A stretch of DNA of 64,000 bases from Microbacterium azadirachtae (lineage in GTDB: Bacteria > Actinomycetota > Actinomycetes > Actinomycetales > Microbacteriaceae). The notes beneath the pieces were generated by a model that saw only the letters and a list, made by a program, of their open reading frames with translations, did not search any database and was not told where the DNA came from. Below are positions 8,615-16,804 of this stretch, piece after piece (within the stretch, counting starts at the first letter, position 1; every line of letters begins with the position of its first letter). The stretch lies in the NCBI RefSeq assembly GCF_000956505.1, contig NZ_JYIX01000038.1, positions 62,001 through 126,000 on the forward strand. The letters run 5' to 3'. Position numbers and translations under genes: made by a program.

Positions 8615-8636
8615 CATGTGGGTTCGAATCCACATG
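8615..8636. repeat. T-arm-like palindrome before tRNA-Cys
   Basis: CATGTGG-GTTCGAAT-CCACATG is a perfect 7-bp inverted repeat whose centre is a canonical tRNA T-loop (GTTCGAAT). It touches the first base of tRNA-Cys. It looks like the remnant of a degraded tRNA gene or a cruciform; no D or anticodon arm precedes it. Confidence 0.5.
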
Positions 8637-8706
8637 GTGGCGTGGCCGAGAGGCTAGGCACCGGCCTGCAAAGCCGTTTACACGGGTTCGAATCCCGTCG
8701 CCACCT
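8636..8706 (+). tRNA. tRNA-Cys (anticodon GCA)
   Basis: A 71-nt cloverleaf with acceptor GGTGGCG/CGCCACC, anticodon loop CTGCAAA (anticodon GCA), T-arm CGGGTTCGAATCCCG and the cysteine-type discriminator T. CCA is not encoded and must be added by the nucleotidyltransferase, unlike the two CCA-encoding tRNAs upstream. Confidence 0.95.
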
Positions 8707-8736
8707 CGCTTCTCATAAACTGAATAGCCTGAACAG

Positions 8737-8808
8737 GCGCGATTGGCGCAGCGGTAGCGCGCTTCCCTGACACGGAAGAGGTCACTGGTTCGATCCCAGT
8801 ATCGCGCA
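8737..8808 (+). tRNA. tRNA-Val (anticodon GAC)
   Basis: A 72-nt cloverleaf with acceptor GCGCGAT/ATCGCGC, anticodon arm CTTCC-CTGACAC-GGAAG (anticodon GAC), T-arm CTGGTTCGATCCCAG and discriminator A. The bases after it read CACA, so CCA is not encoded. It ends the tRNA cluster and is followed by a strong terminator. Confidence 0.95.
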
Positions 8809-8813
8809 CACAG

Positions 8814-8841
8814 AAACCCCCGGTCCTCCGGGGGTTTTTTT
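8814..8841 (+). terminator. Rho-independent terminator of the tRNA cluster
   Basis: AAACCCCCGG-TCCT-CCGGGGGTTT followed by a run of T. It is one of the few classical intrinsic terminators in the window. It also lies after the convergent minus-strand membrane protein gene. Confidence 0.9.
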
Positions 8842-8863
8842 CATGTCCTCAGCTGGCGGGTGC

Positions 8864-9337
8864 TCATCCCGTGATCGCACCGAAGATCACCCGAACGGCG
8901 AGCACCACGACGACGACGCCCACCGCCAGGTCTGTCCATGTCGCGACCGTCTCCTGCGGGTTCTTGCCCTTCTTTGGCAGGTGCATGAGGCCCGCGATGA
9001 GAAGGAAGACGCCTCCGGCGAGCGCCGCGGGCAGGGTCCATCCTGGAATGAGCGCGAGCAGTCCCGTGAGTCCCATGGCGATGTTCGCGGTGCCGAGTTC
9101 GCGCGTCAACTGCAGCTCCTGCACGCTCGGTGCGGTCGAACCGAGGATCTCGGCGGTCCGCCCCTTGCCCGACACCTGTGCGATCCCGGCGGCGAGCAAT
9201 CGCGTGCCCACTCCCCAGAACGCCCACCATTTGCCGAACACGAGAATCGGATCCCCGCCGATCGCGAGCAGCTCGATCAGCCCGCTGACGAGCGGCAGAA
9301 CGACGGTCTGCCCGATCACGATGATGAAATAGCCCAT
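8864..9337 (-). CDS. Small integral membrane protein of unknown function
   Basis: A 157-residue protein with about four hydrophobic segments, near residues 3-22 (YFIIVIGQTVVLPLV), 32-52, 83-125 (a long region that may cross twice) and 138-155. The loop between segments two and three contains GKGRTAEILG, and PKKGKNPQE precedes the last segment. It resembles the small DUF6790-type membrane proteins, but I cannot assign it firmly. ATG 9337 is chosen because GGAG lies just upstream; a GTG 33 bases further out has no ribosome binding site. It stands alone, divergent from the next gene. Confidence 0.72.
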   Translation of the reverse strand: MGYFIIVIGQTVVLPLVSGLIELLAIGGDPILVFGKWWAFWGVGTRLLAAGIAQVSGKGRTAEILGSTAPSVQELQLTRELGTANIAMGLTGLLALIPGWTLPAALAGGVFLLIAGLMHLPKKGKNPQETVATWTDLAVGVVVVVLAVRVIFGAITG

Positions 9338-9440
9338 GGCCTGCTCCGATGCTCTGCGGATGCGACTCACGTTGCGAACTCATCGTGCCAGCCCGTACGG
9401 CACCGCACCAGGTGTCGACGGCACGACCTAACCTGGGCTC

Positions 9441-10043
9441 ATGCGGAAGTCCCTGTTGGTGACGCTGTCGGCGGGGACGGCCGCGGCAGGGATCGCGTTC
9501 CTGCTGTGGGGTGAGGTCGTCTCGGGGCGCGCGAGCGTGCGAAACCTTGAGCGGGGGCGGTCCGGTGCGCGGCGCACCGTTCTCGTGCTGGGATACGGCA
9601 ATCGCGGACCACGGGCGAACGCCGTCAACCGCTACCGGGTGCGCGCCGGGCTGCGCACGGTGCGGAGCGTCGACGACCTGCTGATCTTCTCCGGCGGCGC
9701 AGTGCGGGGGCCGGAGCCGGAAGCGGTGGTCCTCGCCCGTTACCCCGTTGATCAGGGATATCCCGGACAAATCCTTCTGGAGGCGGAGAGCCGCTCGACC
9801 GAGGAGAACATCCGGAACTCGATCCCGCTGCTGGAGGACGCGGAGGAGATCGCGATCGTCTCGAACGCGCTGCATGCCGAACGCGCCAGGGGACTGCTGC
9901 GGGCGCGACGGCCGGATCTCGCCCTTCGGCTCATCCGTGCCGACGACTACCGGTTCGGCGAGATCCCCGTCATCAAGGCCGTCTCCGCGGCGCTCGCTCT
10001 TCTTGAACGCCGTCGGAACCGCGCGGATCCCGCCGCGCGCTAG
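9441..10043 (+). CDS. YdcF/SanA-like DUF218 protein
   Basis: A 200-residue DUF218 protein with one N-terminal hydrophobic segment (about residues 6-24) that acts as anchor or signal. The fold is shown by VLVLGYGNRGP, LLIFSGGAV and ESRSTEENIRNS, the SGG and S/T-x-E-N patterns typical of ElyC/SanA/YdcF. Members of the family affect the cell envelope, but the reaction is not established. The start has no Shine-Dalgarno; TAACCT (9429-9434) ends six bases before the ATG, so the mRNA is probably leaderless. Confidence 0.85.
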   Translation: MRKSLLVTLSAGTAAAGIAFLLWGEVVSGRASVRNLERGRSGARRTVLVLGYGNRGPRANAVNRYRVRAGLRTVRSVDDLLIFSGGAVRGPEPEAVVLARYPVDQGYPGQILLEAESRSTEENIRNSIPLLEDAEEIAIVSNALHAERARGLLRARRPDLALRLIRADDYRFGEIPVIKAVSAALALLERRRNRADPAAR

Positions 10044-10095
10044 GTTGGACGCTGCGCATCCAAGGGGTTGGGTGTCCTAGGGGTTGGGGGAGAGC

Positions 10096-11382
10096 ATGAC
10101 GAACGCGGTCGAGCGGTACCGGCATGGGCTGAGCCCGATGCGCGGGCGCGCACAGCATGAGAAGCACCGGGCGGCGACCCCGCTCGAGGCGCTCTACGAC
10201 CTGGTCTTCGCGGCGGCGTTCGGCGTCGCCGGGGTGGAGTTGGCGAAGGGCGTCGACGCCGGGCACGGGGGAGCCGCGATCGGAGCCTTCGCCTTCGCGG
10301 TCGCCGCGATCATCTGGGCGTGGATCAACTTCTCCTGGTTCGCTTCGGCGTTCGACACGGACGACTGGCTGTTCCGGGTCTTCACGATGGTGCAGATGGC
10401 GGGCGTCATCGTGCTCGCGATCGGTCTGCCGACCATGTTCGCGTCGCTCGAGGGCCATGGTGCCTTCGACAACCGGGTCATGGTGTCCGGGTACATCGTC
10501 ATGCGCGTCGGGCTCCTCGCCCAGTGGCTGCGGGCGTCTCGCGACCCCGCGTACCGTCGGCACGCGCTCACGTACGTGCTGTTCGTCGCCGTCGCGCAGA
10601 TCGGCTGGATCGTGGTGGCATGGGCGCCGCTGCCGCTCGGCGCCGCCTTCGCGGCCGCTGCCGTGTGCTGGCTGATCGAGCTGGGCGGACCGATCGTCGC
10701 CGAGCGCAAGGGCGAAGGCGGACAGCGTGGAACGCCATGGCACCCCCACCACATCGCCGAGCGGTATTCGCTGCTGACGATCATCGCGCTGGGCGAGACG
10801 GTGATCGGCACGCTCGCCGCCGCGCAGGAGGTGTCCCATGAGAAGGGCTGGTCCGGGGACGCCGTGGTCGTGATCGGCGCCGGCGTCGCGATGACCTTCG
10901 CCCTGTGGTGGTCGTACACGATGATGCCGTCGGGCCCGATCCTCGCCGTGCACCGCAATCGATCGTTCGTGTGGGGCTACGGGCACGCCTTCATCTTCGC
11001 GAGCGTCGCCGCCGTCGGTGCAGGACTGCACACGATCGGATACGCCTATCGGCACGAGAATCCGCTCGCCACACCGGTCGTGATCCTCATGATCGCCGTC
11101 CCGGTGATCGTGTTCATGGTGTCGATCTCGCTGCTGCACTCCTACCTCGTGCACTCGCTCATGAAGGGGCTCCCGCTGCACGCGATCGCGATGGTCCTGC
11201 CGCTGCTCGGGATTCTGCTCGCCTTCGCAGGACTCCCGCTGTGGACGTGCCTGCTGGTCGTGCTCGCGGGCCCTGTCTTCGTCGTGGTCGCGTACGAGGC
11301 CGGAGGCTGGCGGCTCGCGCAGCGGCACCTGGACGAGGCTCTGGGCCGCGCCGTGGACGGCACGCCGGAGAGGGCGGCGTAG
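10096..11382 (+). CDS. Low-temperature-requirement protein A (LtrA) family membrane protein
   Basis: A 428-residue polytopic membrane protein of the LtrA family, with about ten to twelve hydrophobic segments. Family marks are TPLEALYDLVFAAAFG near the N-terminus and AERYSLLTIIALGETVIG in the middle, both with conserved acidic residues inside membrane segments. LtrA was named in Listeria for growth at low temperature; its molecular role is unknown. ATG 10096 is used for the GGGGGAG five bases upstream; an in-frame TTG at 10084 is less likely. No partner gene is coupled to it. Confidence 0.88.
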   Translation: MTNAVERYRHGLSPMRGRAQHEKHRAATPLEALYDLVFAAAFGVAGVELAKGVDAGHGGAAIGAFAFAVAAIIWAWINFSWFASAFDTDDWLFRVFTMVQMAGVIVLAIGLPTMFASLEGHGAFDNRVMVSGYIVMRVGLLAQWLRASRDPAYRRHALTYVLFVAVAQIGWIVVAWAPLPLGAAFAAAAVCWLIELGGPIVAERKGEGGQRGTPWHPHHIAERYSLLTIIALGETVIGTLAAAQEVSHEKGWSGDAVVVIGAGVAMTFALWWSYTMMPSGPILAVHRNRSFVWGYGHAFIFASVAAVGAGLHTIGYAYRHENPLATPVVILMIAVPVIVFMVSISLLHSYLVHSLMKGLPLHAIAMVLPLLGILLAFAGLPLWTCLLVVLAGPVFVVVAYEAGGWRLAQRHLDEALGRAVDGTPERAA

Positions 11383-11391
11383 GATTCTCCT

Positions 11392-11460
11392 ATGGACTTC
11401 GCCCGGCTGACGCACGCGACCGCGGTCGCGGTCTCCGGCACGCGAACTCTCAGGGCCTGA
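11392..11460 (+). CDS. Possible 22-residue leader peptide before thrS
   Basis: An ATG-initiated 22-codon reading frame ends 63 bases before thrS. Four of its codons are for threonine (ACG, ACC, ACG, ACT), two of them near the end. TAGGAT (11380-11385) lies six bases before the ATG, so it would be translated from a leaderless transcript. A perfect 16-base palindrome follows at 11468-11483. This layout is what ribosome-mediated control by threonyl-tRNA supply would need. GC-rich chance frames of this size are common, so confidence is low. Confidence 0.35.
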   Translation: MDFARLTHATAVAVSGTRTLRA

Positions 11461-11467
11461 GCGGGCA

Positions 11468-11483
11468 GGGCGCGATCGCGCCC
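11468..11483. promoter_or_regulatory. Perfect palindrome in the thrS leader
   Basis: GGGCGCGATCGCGCCC is fully self-complementary and lies between the candidate leader peptide and the thrS ribosome binding site (GGAGA, 11512-11516). It could form a hairpin in the leader RNA. There is no T-run, so it is not a classical terminator. Confidence 0.45.
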
Positions 11484-11523
11484 GAAGCTGAGCCGAGACC
11501 ATCGCCAAACTGGAGAACTTCCT

Positions 11524-13557
11524 TTGTCTGAGAACCCCGCGTCCGCCCCTGAAATGCCGTCCTACCCCTGCGACGGCTTCGCGCTCTACGGCGCGAACGG
11601 CCCCTTCAGCGACCGTTCCGTCGTCGCCATGCTCGTCAACGGGCAGCAGAAGGACCTCGCCGCCGTCGTGAACGAGGACGACGACGTCCAGCCCATCACG
11701 ATCGACAGCCCCGAGGGCCTCGCGATCCTGCGCCACTCCACCGCCCACGTGCTGGCGCAGGCCGTGCAGCGCATCAAGCCGCAGGCCAACCTCGGTATCG
11801 GCCCGCCGATCACCGACGGCTTCTACTACGACTTCGGCGTGGAGACCCCGTTCACCCCGGAGGACGTCAAGGCGATCTCCAAGGAGATGCAGCGGATCCA
11901 GCGCGAGGGCCAGCGCTTCGTGCGCCGGGTCGTCAGCGACGACGAGGCGCGCGCCGAGCTCGCCGACGAGCCGTTCAAGCTCGAGCTCATCGGGCTCAAG
12001 GGCCCCGGCGCCGACAAGACCGAGGGCGCCTCGGTCGAGGTCGGCGAGGGCGAGCTGACCATCTACGACAACGTGGCCAAGGACGGCGAGGTCGTCTGGA
12101 AGGACCTCTGCCGCGGCCCGCACCTGCCGAGCACCCGCATGATCGGCAACGGCTGGGACCTCACGCGCATCGCCGCGGCCTACTGGCGCGGATCCGAGAA
12201 GAACCCGCAGCTGCAGCGCATCTACGGCACGGCCTGGCCGACGAAGGACGAGCTGCGCGCGTACCAGCAGCGCCTCGAGGAGGCCGCCAAGCGCGACCAC
12301 CGTCGCCTGGGCAAGGAACTCGACCTCTTCTCGTTCCCCGATGAGATCGGATCCGGCCTGTCGGTCTGGCACCCTCGCGGCGGCATCATCCGCGGCGAGA
12401 TGGAGCAGCACGCGCGCCGCCGGCACATCGCCGCCGGGTACAACTACGTGTACACGCCGCACATCTCCAAGGAGGACCTGTTCCTCACCTCCAACCACCT
12501 CGTCACCTACCGCGACGGCATGTTCCCGCCGATCCGGATGGACGAGGAGCGCGACGCGGACGGGCACATCACGAAGCAGGGCCAGGACTACTTCCTTAAG
12601 CCCATGAACTGCCCGATGCACATCCTCATCTACAAGGAGCGGGCCCGGAGCTATCGAGACCTGCCGCTGCGTCTGGCGGAGAACGGCACGGTCTACCGCA
12701 ACGAGCTCTCCGGCGCCCTGCACGGGCTCACCCGTGTGCGCGGCTTCACGCAGGACGATTCGCACCTGTTCGTGACGCCGGAGCAGCTGGAGACCGAGGT
12801 CGCCAAGGTCCTCGAGTTCATCCTCTCCATGCTGCGCGACTTCGGGCTCAGCGACTTCGAGCTCGAGCTCTCGATGCGCGACGACGAGAAGGACAAGTGG
12901 ATCGGATCCGATGAGTTCTGGGACTACTCGACGGATGCGCTCCGCAACGTCGCGCTGGCCTCGGGGCTCAAGCTCACCGAGGTTCCCGGCGAGGCGGCCT
13001 TCTACGGGCCGAAGATCGACCTGAAGACCACCGACGCGATCGGCCGCGTCTGGCAGCTCTCCACGGTGCAGGTCGACCCGAACCTGCCGGAGCGGTTCGG
13101 ACTCGAGTTCACCGACAAGGACGGGCAGAAGAAGCGCCCGATCATGATCCACCGGGCGCTGTTCGGCTCGATCGAGCGGTTCTTCGCGATCCTGCTCGAG
13201 CACTACGCGGGCGACTTCCCGCTGTGGCTCACGCCGGTGCAGGTCATGGGCATCCCCGTGGCGGACGAGTTCGCGGACTACCTCGATGACGCCGTCGCGG
13301 CCCTGCGCGAGGCGGGCGTCCGTGCGGAAGTCGACCACTCCGACGAGCGGATGCAGAAGAAGATCCGCAACCACACCACGGGCAAGGTCCCGCTCATCCT
13401 GATCGCGGGGGAGCAGGACCGGGCCGCCGGCACGGTGTCGTTCCGCTTCCGCGACGGGACGCAGGAGAACGGTGTGCCGCTCGCCGCGGCCGTCGACCGT
13501 GTGCGCCGTGCGATCGAGAGCCACGAGTTGATCCAGACGGCGGGCGACCTGGCATGA
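11524..13557 (+). CDS. thrS: Threonyl-tRNA synthetase
   Basis: A class II aminoacyl-tRNA synthetase that charges tRNA-Thr. The 677 residues carry a TGS domain at the N-terminus, the editing domain with [11 protein letters not shown] and C..GPHLPST, a catalytic core with [10 protein letters not shown] (zinc-binding Cys), motif 2 around RVRGFTQDD and motif 3 around [11 protein letters not shown], and a C-terminal anticodon-binding domain (about 570-670). The start is TTG at 11524, eight bases after GGAGA. Its stop overlaps the start of the HIT gene (ATGA), the usual actinobacterial pairing. Confidence 0.97.
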   Translation: MSENPASAPEMPSYPCDGFALYGANGPFSDRSVVAMLVNGQQKDLAAVVNEDDDVQPITIDSPEGLAILRHSTAHVLAQAVQRIKPQANLGIGPPITDGFYYDFGVETPFTPEDVKAISKEMQRIQREGQRFVRRVVSDDEARAELADEPFKLELIGLKGPGADKTEGASVEVGEGELTIYDNVAKDGEVVWKDLCRGPHLPSTRMIGNGWDLTRIAAAYWRGSEKNPQLQRIYGTAWPTKDELRAYQQRLEEAAKRDHRRLGKELDLFSFPDEIGSGLSVWHPRGGIIRGEMEQHARRRHIAAGYNYVYTPHISKEDLFLTSNHLVTYRDGMFPPIRMDEERDADGHITKQGQDYFLKPMNCPMHILIYKERARSYRDLPLRLAENGTVYRNELSGALHGLTRVRGFTQDDSHLFVTPEQLETEVAKVLEFILSMLRDFGLSDFELELSMRDDEKDKWIGSDEFWDYSTDALRNVALASGLKLTEVPGEAAFYGPKIDLKTTDAIGRVWQLSTVQVDPNLPERFGLEFTDKDGQKKRPIMIHRALFGSIERFFAILLEHYAGDFPLWLTPVQVMGIPVADEFADYLDDAVAALREAGVRAEVDHSDERMQKKIRNHTTGKVPLILIAGEQDRAAGTVSFRFRDGTQENGVPLAAAVDRVRRAIESHELIQTAGDLA

Positions 13558-14114
13558 CCATCGACGGGGGCGCCGCCCAGGACGCGCAGCTGGAAGACGC
13601 CGCGCACCTGGCCGGCGTCCCCGACGAGTTCCAGCGCCTCTGGGTGCCGCACCGGATGACCTACATCCAGGCGGGCCCGGAGCCGCTGCGCGAGGAGTGC
13701 CCGTTCTGCGAAGCGCCGAAGCATCCCGATGAGGAGCGGCTGATCGTCGCCAGGGGGCGTACGGCCTACGTGCTCCTGAACCTGTTCCCGTACAACTCCG
13801 GCCACCTGCTGGTGTGCCCGTACCGCCACATCGCGACCTATGACGAGGCGACCGCGGAAGAGGTCGCCGAGATCGGCGCACTCACGCAGACGGCGATGCG
13901 CGTGCTCAAGGCGACCTCGCGCTGCGACGGCTTCAACATCGGCATGAATCAGGGCGCCGTCGCCGGGGCCGGGGTGGACGCGCACCTGCACCAGCACGTC
14001 GTTCCGCGATGGAACAGCGACGCGAACTTCTTCCCGATCATCGCGAAGACGAAGGCGCTGCCGCAGCTGCTCGGCGACGTCCGCAACACCGTCGCGGCGG
14101 CCTGGCCCGCCTGA
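13554..14114 (+). CDS. HIT-domain nucleotide hydrolase/phosphorylase
   Basis: A 186-residue histidine-triad protein with the HLHQHVV motif (H144, H146, H148) and an N-terminal CPFC pair. Its place after thrS matches the actinobacterial proteins described as Ap4A phosphorylases (Mycobacterium Rv2613c type), so it probably degrades dinucleoside polyphosphates in the cytoplasm. It is translationally coupled to thrS by a four-base overlap. In many actinobacteria the next genes make phosphatidylinositol mannosides (pgsA, acyltransferase, pimA); here the operon ends and a large inverted repeat follows. Confidence 0.92.
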   Translation: MTIDGGAAQDAQLEDAAHLAGVPDEFQRLWVPHRMTYIQAGPEPLREECPFCEAPKHPDEERLIVARGRTAYVLLNLFPYNSGHLLVCPYRHIATYDEATAEEVAEIGALTQTAMRVLKATSRCDGFNIGMNQGAVAGAGVDAHLHQHVVPRWNSDANFFPIIAKTKALPQLLGDVRNTVAAAWPA

Positions 14115-14117
14115 GAC

Positions 14118-14240
14118 TCTCCCCGGGGACGTTGAGCGAGGACGGCGAAGCCGACCGAGACGAAACGCGGTTCCCGTCGGAGTACCGCCGTTTCGTCTCG
14201 CTCCGGCTGCGCCGGTGCTCGCTCAACGACCGCGGGGAAG
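14118..14240. repeat. Large imperfect inverted repeat (REP-like) between convergent genes
   Basis: Nested complementary pairs fold this spacer into one long hairpin: CCCCG..GTTGAGCGAG (14121-14140) with CTCGCTCAAC..CGGGG (14218-14236), and inside it GAGACGAAACG (14157-14167) with CGTTTCGTCTC (14189-14199). It lies between the convergent HIT and pdxY genes, so it could stop transcription from both sides. I recall similar GTTGAGCGAG/GAGACGAAACG elements as dispersed repeats in Microbacterium genomes, but a second copy is not in this window. Confidence 0.8.
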
Positions 14241-14249
14241 GAACAGCGG

Positions 14250-15104
14250 TCAGCGCACCTGTCGGGCCTCGAACTGCCGCGGCGGGTTGGCGTACGCCTC
14301 CTGCGCCGGGATGAGCTGCAGCTCGCGCTCGTCCGACTCTAGGGTGAGCTTCAGCAGCTCGAAGACGCTCGACACGGTCAGCTCCAGGGCCGTCTTCGCG
14401 TCGCCCGTGCGCACGTAGTGCGCGGTGAACAGAGCCGCGGTGACGTCCCCGGATCCGTTCGCCTTCATCGGCAGATGCGGGGTGGCGACGAGCCACGCGC
14501 CCTTGTCGTCGACGGCGAGCATCTCGATCGTGCCCTCTTCGCGGTCTGGGCGCTCGACGCTGGTGACGAGCACGGTGCGGGGGCCCATGGCCCGCGCGAC
14601 GTCGACGGAGGCGAGCGTCGACTCGAGCGTGTCGGGCTCGGTATCCGTGAGGAAGCCCAGCTCGAACTGGTTCGGGGTGATGATGTCGGCGACCGGCACG
14701 ACCTTGTCGCGCAGCAGCACGGGGATGGCGGGGGCGACGAAGCACCCGGACTTGGCGTTGCCCATGACGGGGTCGCACGCATACACCGCGTTCGGGTTGG
14801 CGGCCTTGACCCTGGCGACGGCGTCGATGATCACGTCGCCGATGCCCTCGCCGCCCTGGTAGCCGCTGAGCACCGCGTCGACCTCGCCGAGCACGCCGCG
14901 CTCCTCGATGCCCGTGATGACCTCGCGCACGTCGTCGGGGGCGATCAGCGGTCCGCGCCAGGCGCCGTAGCCCGTGTGATTGGAGAAGTTCACCGTGTAG
15001 ACAGGGAGCACCTCGACGCCGATGCGCTGCAGCGGGAACACCGCTGCGGAGTTGCCGACATGGCCGTACGCGACGGCGGACTGGATGGAGAGCACCTTCA
15101 GCAT
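14250..15104 (-). CDS. pdxY: Pyridoxal kinase
   Basis: A 284-residue ribokinase-fold enzyme that phosphorylates pyridoxal to PLP in the salvage route. Evidence: [21 protein letters not shown] at the N-terminus, [31 protein letters not shown] and the C-terminal anion hole/catalytic segment [13 protein letters not shown], where the Asp is the base. GAGAGGA lies about eight bases before the ATG. It is transcribed away from pdxS-pdxT, which make PLP de novo, so both PLP routes share one intergenic control region. Confidence 0.93.
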   Translation of the reverse strand: MLKVLSIQSAVAYGHVGNSAAVFPLQRIGVEVLPVYTVNFSNHTGYGAWRGPLIAPDDVREVITGIEERGVLGEVDAVLSGYQGGEGIGDVIIDAVARVKAANPNAVYACDPVMGNAKSGCFVAPAIPVLLRDKVVPVADIITPNQFELGFLTDTEPDTLESTLASVDVARAMGPRTVLVTSVERPDREEGTIEMLAVDDKGAWLVATPHLPMKANGSGDVTAALFTAHYVRTGDAKTALELTVSSVFELLKLTLESDERELQLIPAQEAYANPPRQFEARQVR

Positions 15105-15142
15105 CCCTCGATCCTCTCACCTGCCAGGAGGGGCTCCCGCCA

Positions 15143-15184
15143 CTGTCTGCATGGTGTCGGATTGCATTGCAGACAGCGTATGAT
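15143..15184. promoter_or_regulatory. Palindromic operator and -10 box in the pdxY-pdxS divergent promoter
   Basis: CTGTCTGCA (15143-15151) and TGCAGACAG (15168-15176) are perfect nine-base inverted arms 16 bases apart. The second arm ends two bases before TATGAT (15179-15184), which itself lies seven bases before the pdxS ATG and has no Shine-Dalgarno after it. The site is therefore placed to control a leaderless pdxS promoter and perhaps pdxY. A PdxR/MocR-type activator is a reasonable guess, but no such gene is in the window. Confidence 0.65.
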
Positions 15185-15191
15185 CTGTCCT

Positions 15192-16094
15192 ATGACAGAA
15201 CTTGCACCCGAATCGACCACCGGAACCGGTCGCGTCAAGCGCGGCCTCGCCGAGATGCTCAAGGGCGGCGTCATCATGGACGTCGTCACGGCCGAGCAGG
15301 CGAAGATCGCCGAGGATGCCGGCGCCGTCGCCGTCATGGCGCTCGAGCGGGTGCCCGCTGACATCCGCGCGCAGGGCGGCGTGTCGCGCATGAGCGACCC
15401 CGACATGATCGACGGCATCATCTCTGCCGTGTCGATCCCGGTGATGGCCAAGGCGCGCATCGGCCACTTCGTCGAGGCGCAGGTGCTGCAGGAGCTCGGC
15501 GTCGACTACATCGACGAGTCCGAGGTGCTCTCGCCGGCCGACTACGTCAACCACATCGACAAGTGGGGCTTCACCGTGCCCTTCGTCTGCGGCGCGACCA
15601 ACCTGGGTGAGGCGCTGCGCCGCATCACCGAGGGCGCGGCGATGATCCGCTCGAAGGGCGAGGCCGGCACGGGCGACGTCTCCGAGGCGATGAAGCACAT
15701 CCGCACGATCCGCGGCGAGATCGCTCGTCTGTCGACGCTTCCCAAGGACGAGCTCTACGTCGCCGCCAAGGAGCTGCAGGCGCCGTACGAGCTGGTCGCC
15801 GAGGTCGCCGAGAAGGGCGCACTGCCGGTCGTCATGTTCGTGGCCGGGGGAGTGGCGACTCCCGCAGATGCCGCCTTGATGATGCAGTTGGGCGCCGACG
15901 GCGTGTTCGTCGGATCCGGCATCTTCAAGTCCGGTAACCCGGCGGCACGCGCCGCCGCCATCGTCAAGGCGACCGCCGCCTACGACGATGCCGCCGTGAT
16001 CGCACAGGTCTCCCGCGGACTCGGCGAGGCCATGGTCGGCATCAACGTGTCCGACCTTCCCGCTCCGCACCGCCTTGCGGAGCGCGGCTGGTGA
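15192..16094 (+). CDS. pdxS: Pyridoxal 5'-phosphate synthase subunit PdxS
   Basis: The synthase subunit of the DXP-independent PLP pathway; it makes PLP from ribose 5-phosphate, glyceraldehyde 3-phosphate and ammonia supplied by PdxT. The 300-residue TIM barrel has D30 in GGVIMDVV, the Schiff-base Lys K87 in [20 protein letters not shown] and the phosphate-binding [16 protein letters not shown] 15192 is chosen because the family N-terminus starts here; the frame is open far upstream. There is no ribosome binding site, and a TATGAT box seven bases upstream suggests a leaderless mRNA. It overlaps pdxT by four bases. Confidence 0.97.
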   Translation: MTELAPESTTGTGRVKRGLAEMLKGGVIMDVVTAEQAKIAEDAGAVAVMALERVPADIRAQGGVSRMSDPDMIDGIISAVSIPVMAKARIGHFVEAQVLQELGVDYIDESEVLSPADYVNHIDKWGFTVPFVCGATNLGEALRRITEGAAMIRSKGEAGTGDVSEAMKHIRTIRGEIARLSTLPKDELYVAAKELQAPYELVAEVAEKGALPVVMFVAGGVATPADAALMMQLGADGVFVGSGIFKSGNPAARAAAIVKATAAYDDAAVIAQVSRGLGEAMVGINVSDLPAPHRLAERGW

Positions 16095-16699
16095 CAGCAC
16101 CCGTGCGGATCGGCGTGCTCGCGCTGCAGGGCGATGTGCGTGAGCATGCCGCGATCCTCACCTCGCTCGGGGCGGAGGCGGTTCCCGTCCGCCGCCCCGA
16201 GCAGTTGGACGGGCTGGACGGTCTTGTGATCCCCGGTGGCGAGTCGAGCGTGATCGACAAGCTGTCCCGGATCTTCGGCGTGCGAGAGCCGTTGCGGGCG
16301 CTCATCGCGGACGGCCTGCCCGTCTACGGCACGTGCGCGGGACTGATCCTGCTCGCGGACGAGATCGAAGGGGCGATCGACGGCCAGCTCACCTTCGGCG
16401 GGCTCGACGTCACCGTGGCCCGCAATGCGTTCGGCGGGCAAGTCGAGTCTTTCGAGACGGAGCTCACGGTCGCCGGGATCGATGAGCCGGTGGATGCGAC
16501 GTTCATCCGGGCGCCGCTCATCACCCGGGTCGGCCCCAGAGCCACGGCGATCGCGGCGCTGCCCGACGGCGGAGTCGTGGCCGTGCAGCAGGGCAACCTG
16601 CTCGGCACGAGCTTCCACCCGGAGATGAACGGCGAGACGCGCTTGCACGCCCTCTTCCTGGAGCTCGTCGCGGCTCGACGGTCCGCCGTCGCGGCATAG
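16091..16699 (+). CDS. pdxT: Pyridoxal 5'-phosphate synthase glutaminase subunit PdxT
   Basis: A class I glutamine amidotransferase that hydrolyses glutamine and passes ammonia to PdxS. The 202 residues include [19 protein letters not shown], the nucleophile C82 in YGTCAGLIL and the H176/E178 pair in SFHPEMN, completing the triad. The start is GTG at 16091, overlapping the pdxS stop (GTGA). A 105-base gap with a new promoter separates it from yebC. Confidence 0.97.
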   Translation: MTAPVRIGVLALQGDVREHAAILTSLGAEAVPVRRPEQLDGLDGLVIPGGESSVIDKLSRIFGVREPLRALIADGLPVYGTCAGLILLADEIEGAIDGQLTFGGLDVTVARNAFGGQVESFETELTVAGIDEPVDATFIRAPLITRVGPRATAIAALPDGGVVAVQQGNLLGTSFHPEMNGETRLHALFLELVAARRSAVAA

Positions 16700-16747
16700 T
16701 CTCGCTGTTCCGCGCGCTGTTCGTCGGTGCCTCGAGCGCGGATCTTC

Positions 16748-16753
16748 TAGAAT
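16748..16753 (+). promoter_or_regulatory. Probable -10 box for yebC
   Basis: TAGAAT lies 51 bases before the yebC ATG, in the 105-base gap after pdxT. A Shine-Dalgarno (GGGAG) follows close to the ATG, so this transcript would carry a 5' leader. Confidence 0.45.
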
Positions 16754-16804
16754 GGACGATGCCCTGGCGGGATGGACCGCGGGGCTGATACGAGCGGGAG
16801 ACAT

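Noticed and set aside
11383..11523. T-box riboswitch upstream of thrS
   Set aside because: The conserved T-box sequence (AGGGTGGNACCGCG type) and a specifier stem are not present; a short leader peptide is the better idea.
9973..13881. Open minus-strand frame of about 1300 codons antisense to ltrA, thrS and the HIT gene
   Set aside because: It is a GC-rich shadow: Arg/His/Asp-rich with no family motifs, wholly opposite three well-supported genes. The same applies to long antisense frames at 22591-26241, 42843-48062 and 60213-63212.
14418..15191. N-terminal extension of pdxS
   Set aside because: It is antisense to pdxY, and PdxS homologues start at ATG 15192 with a promoter box in the extension.
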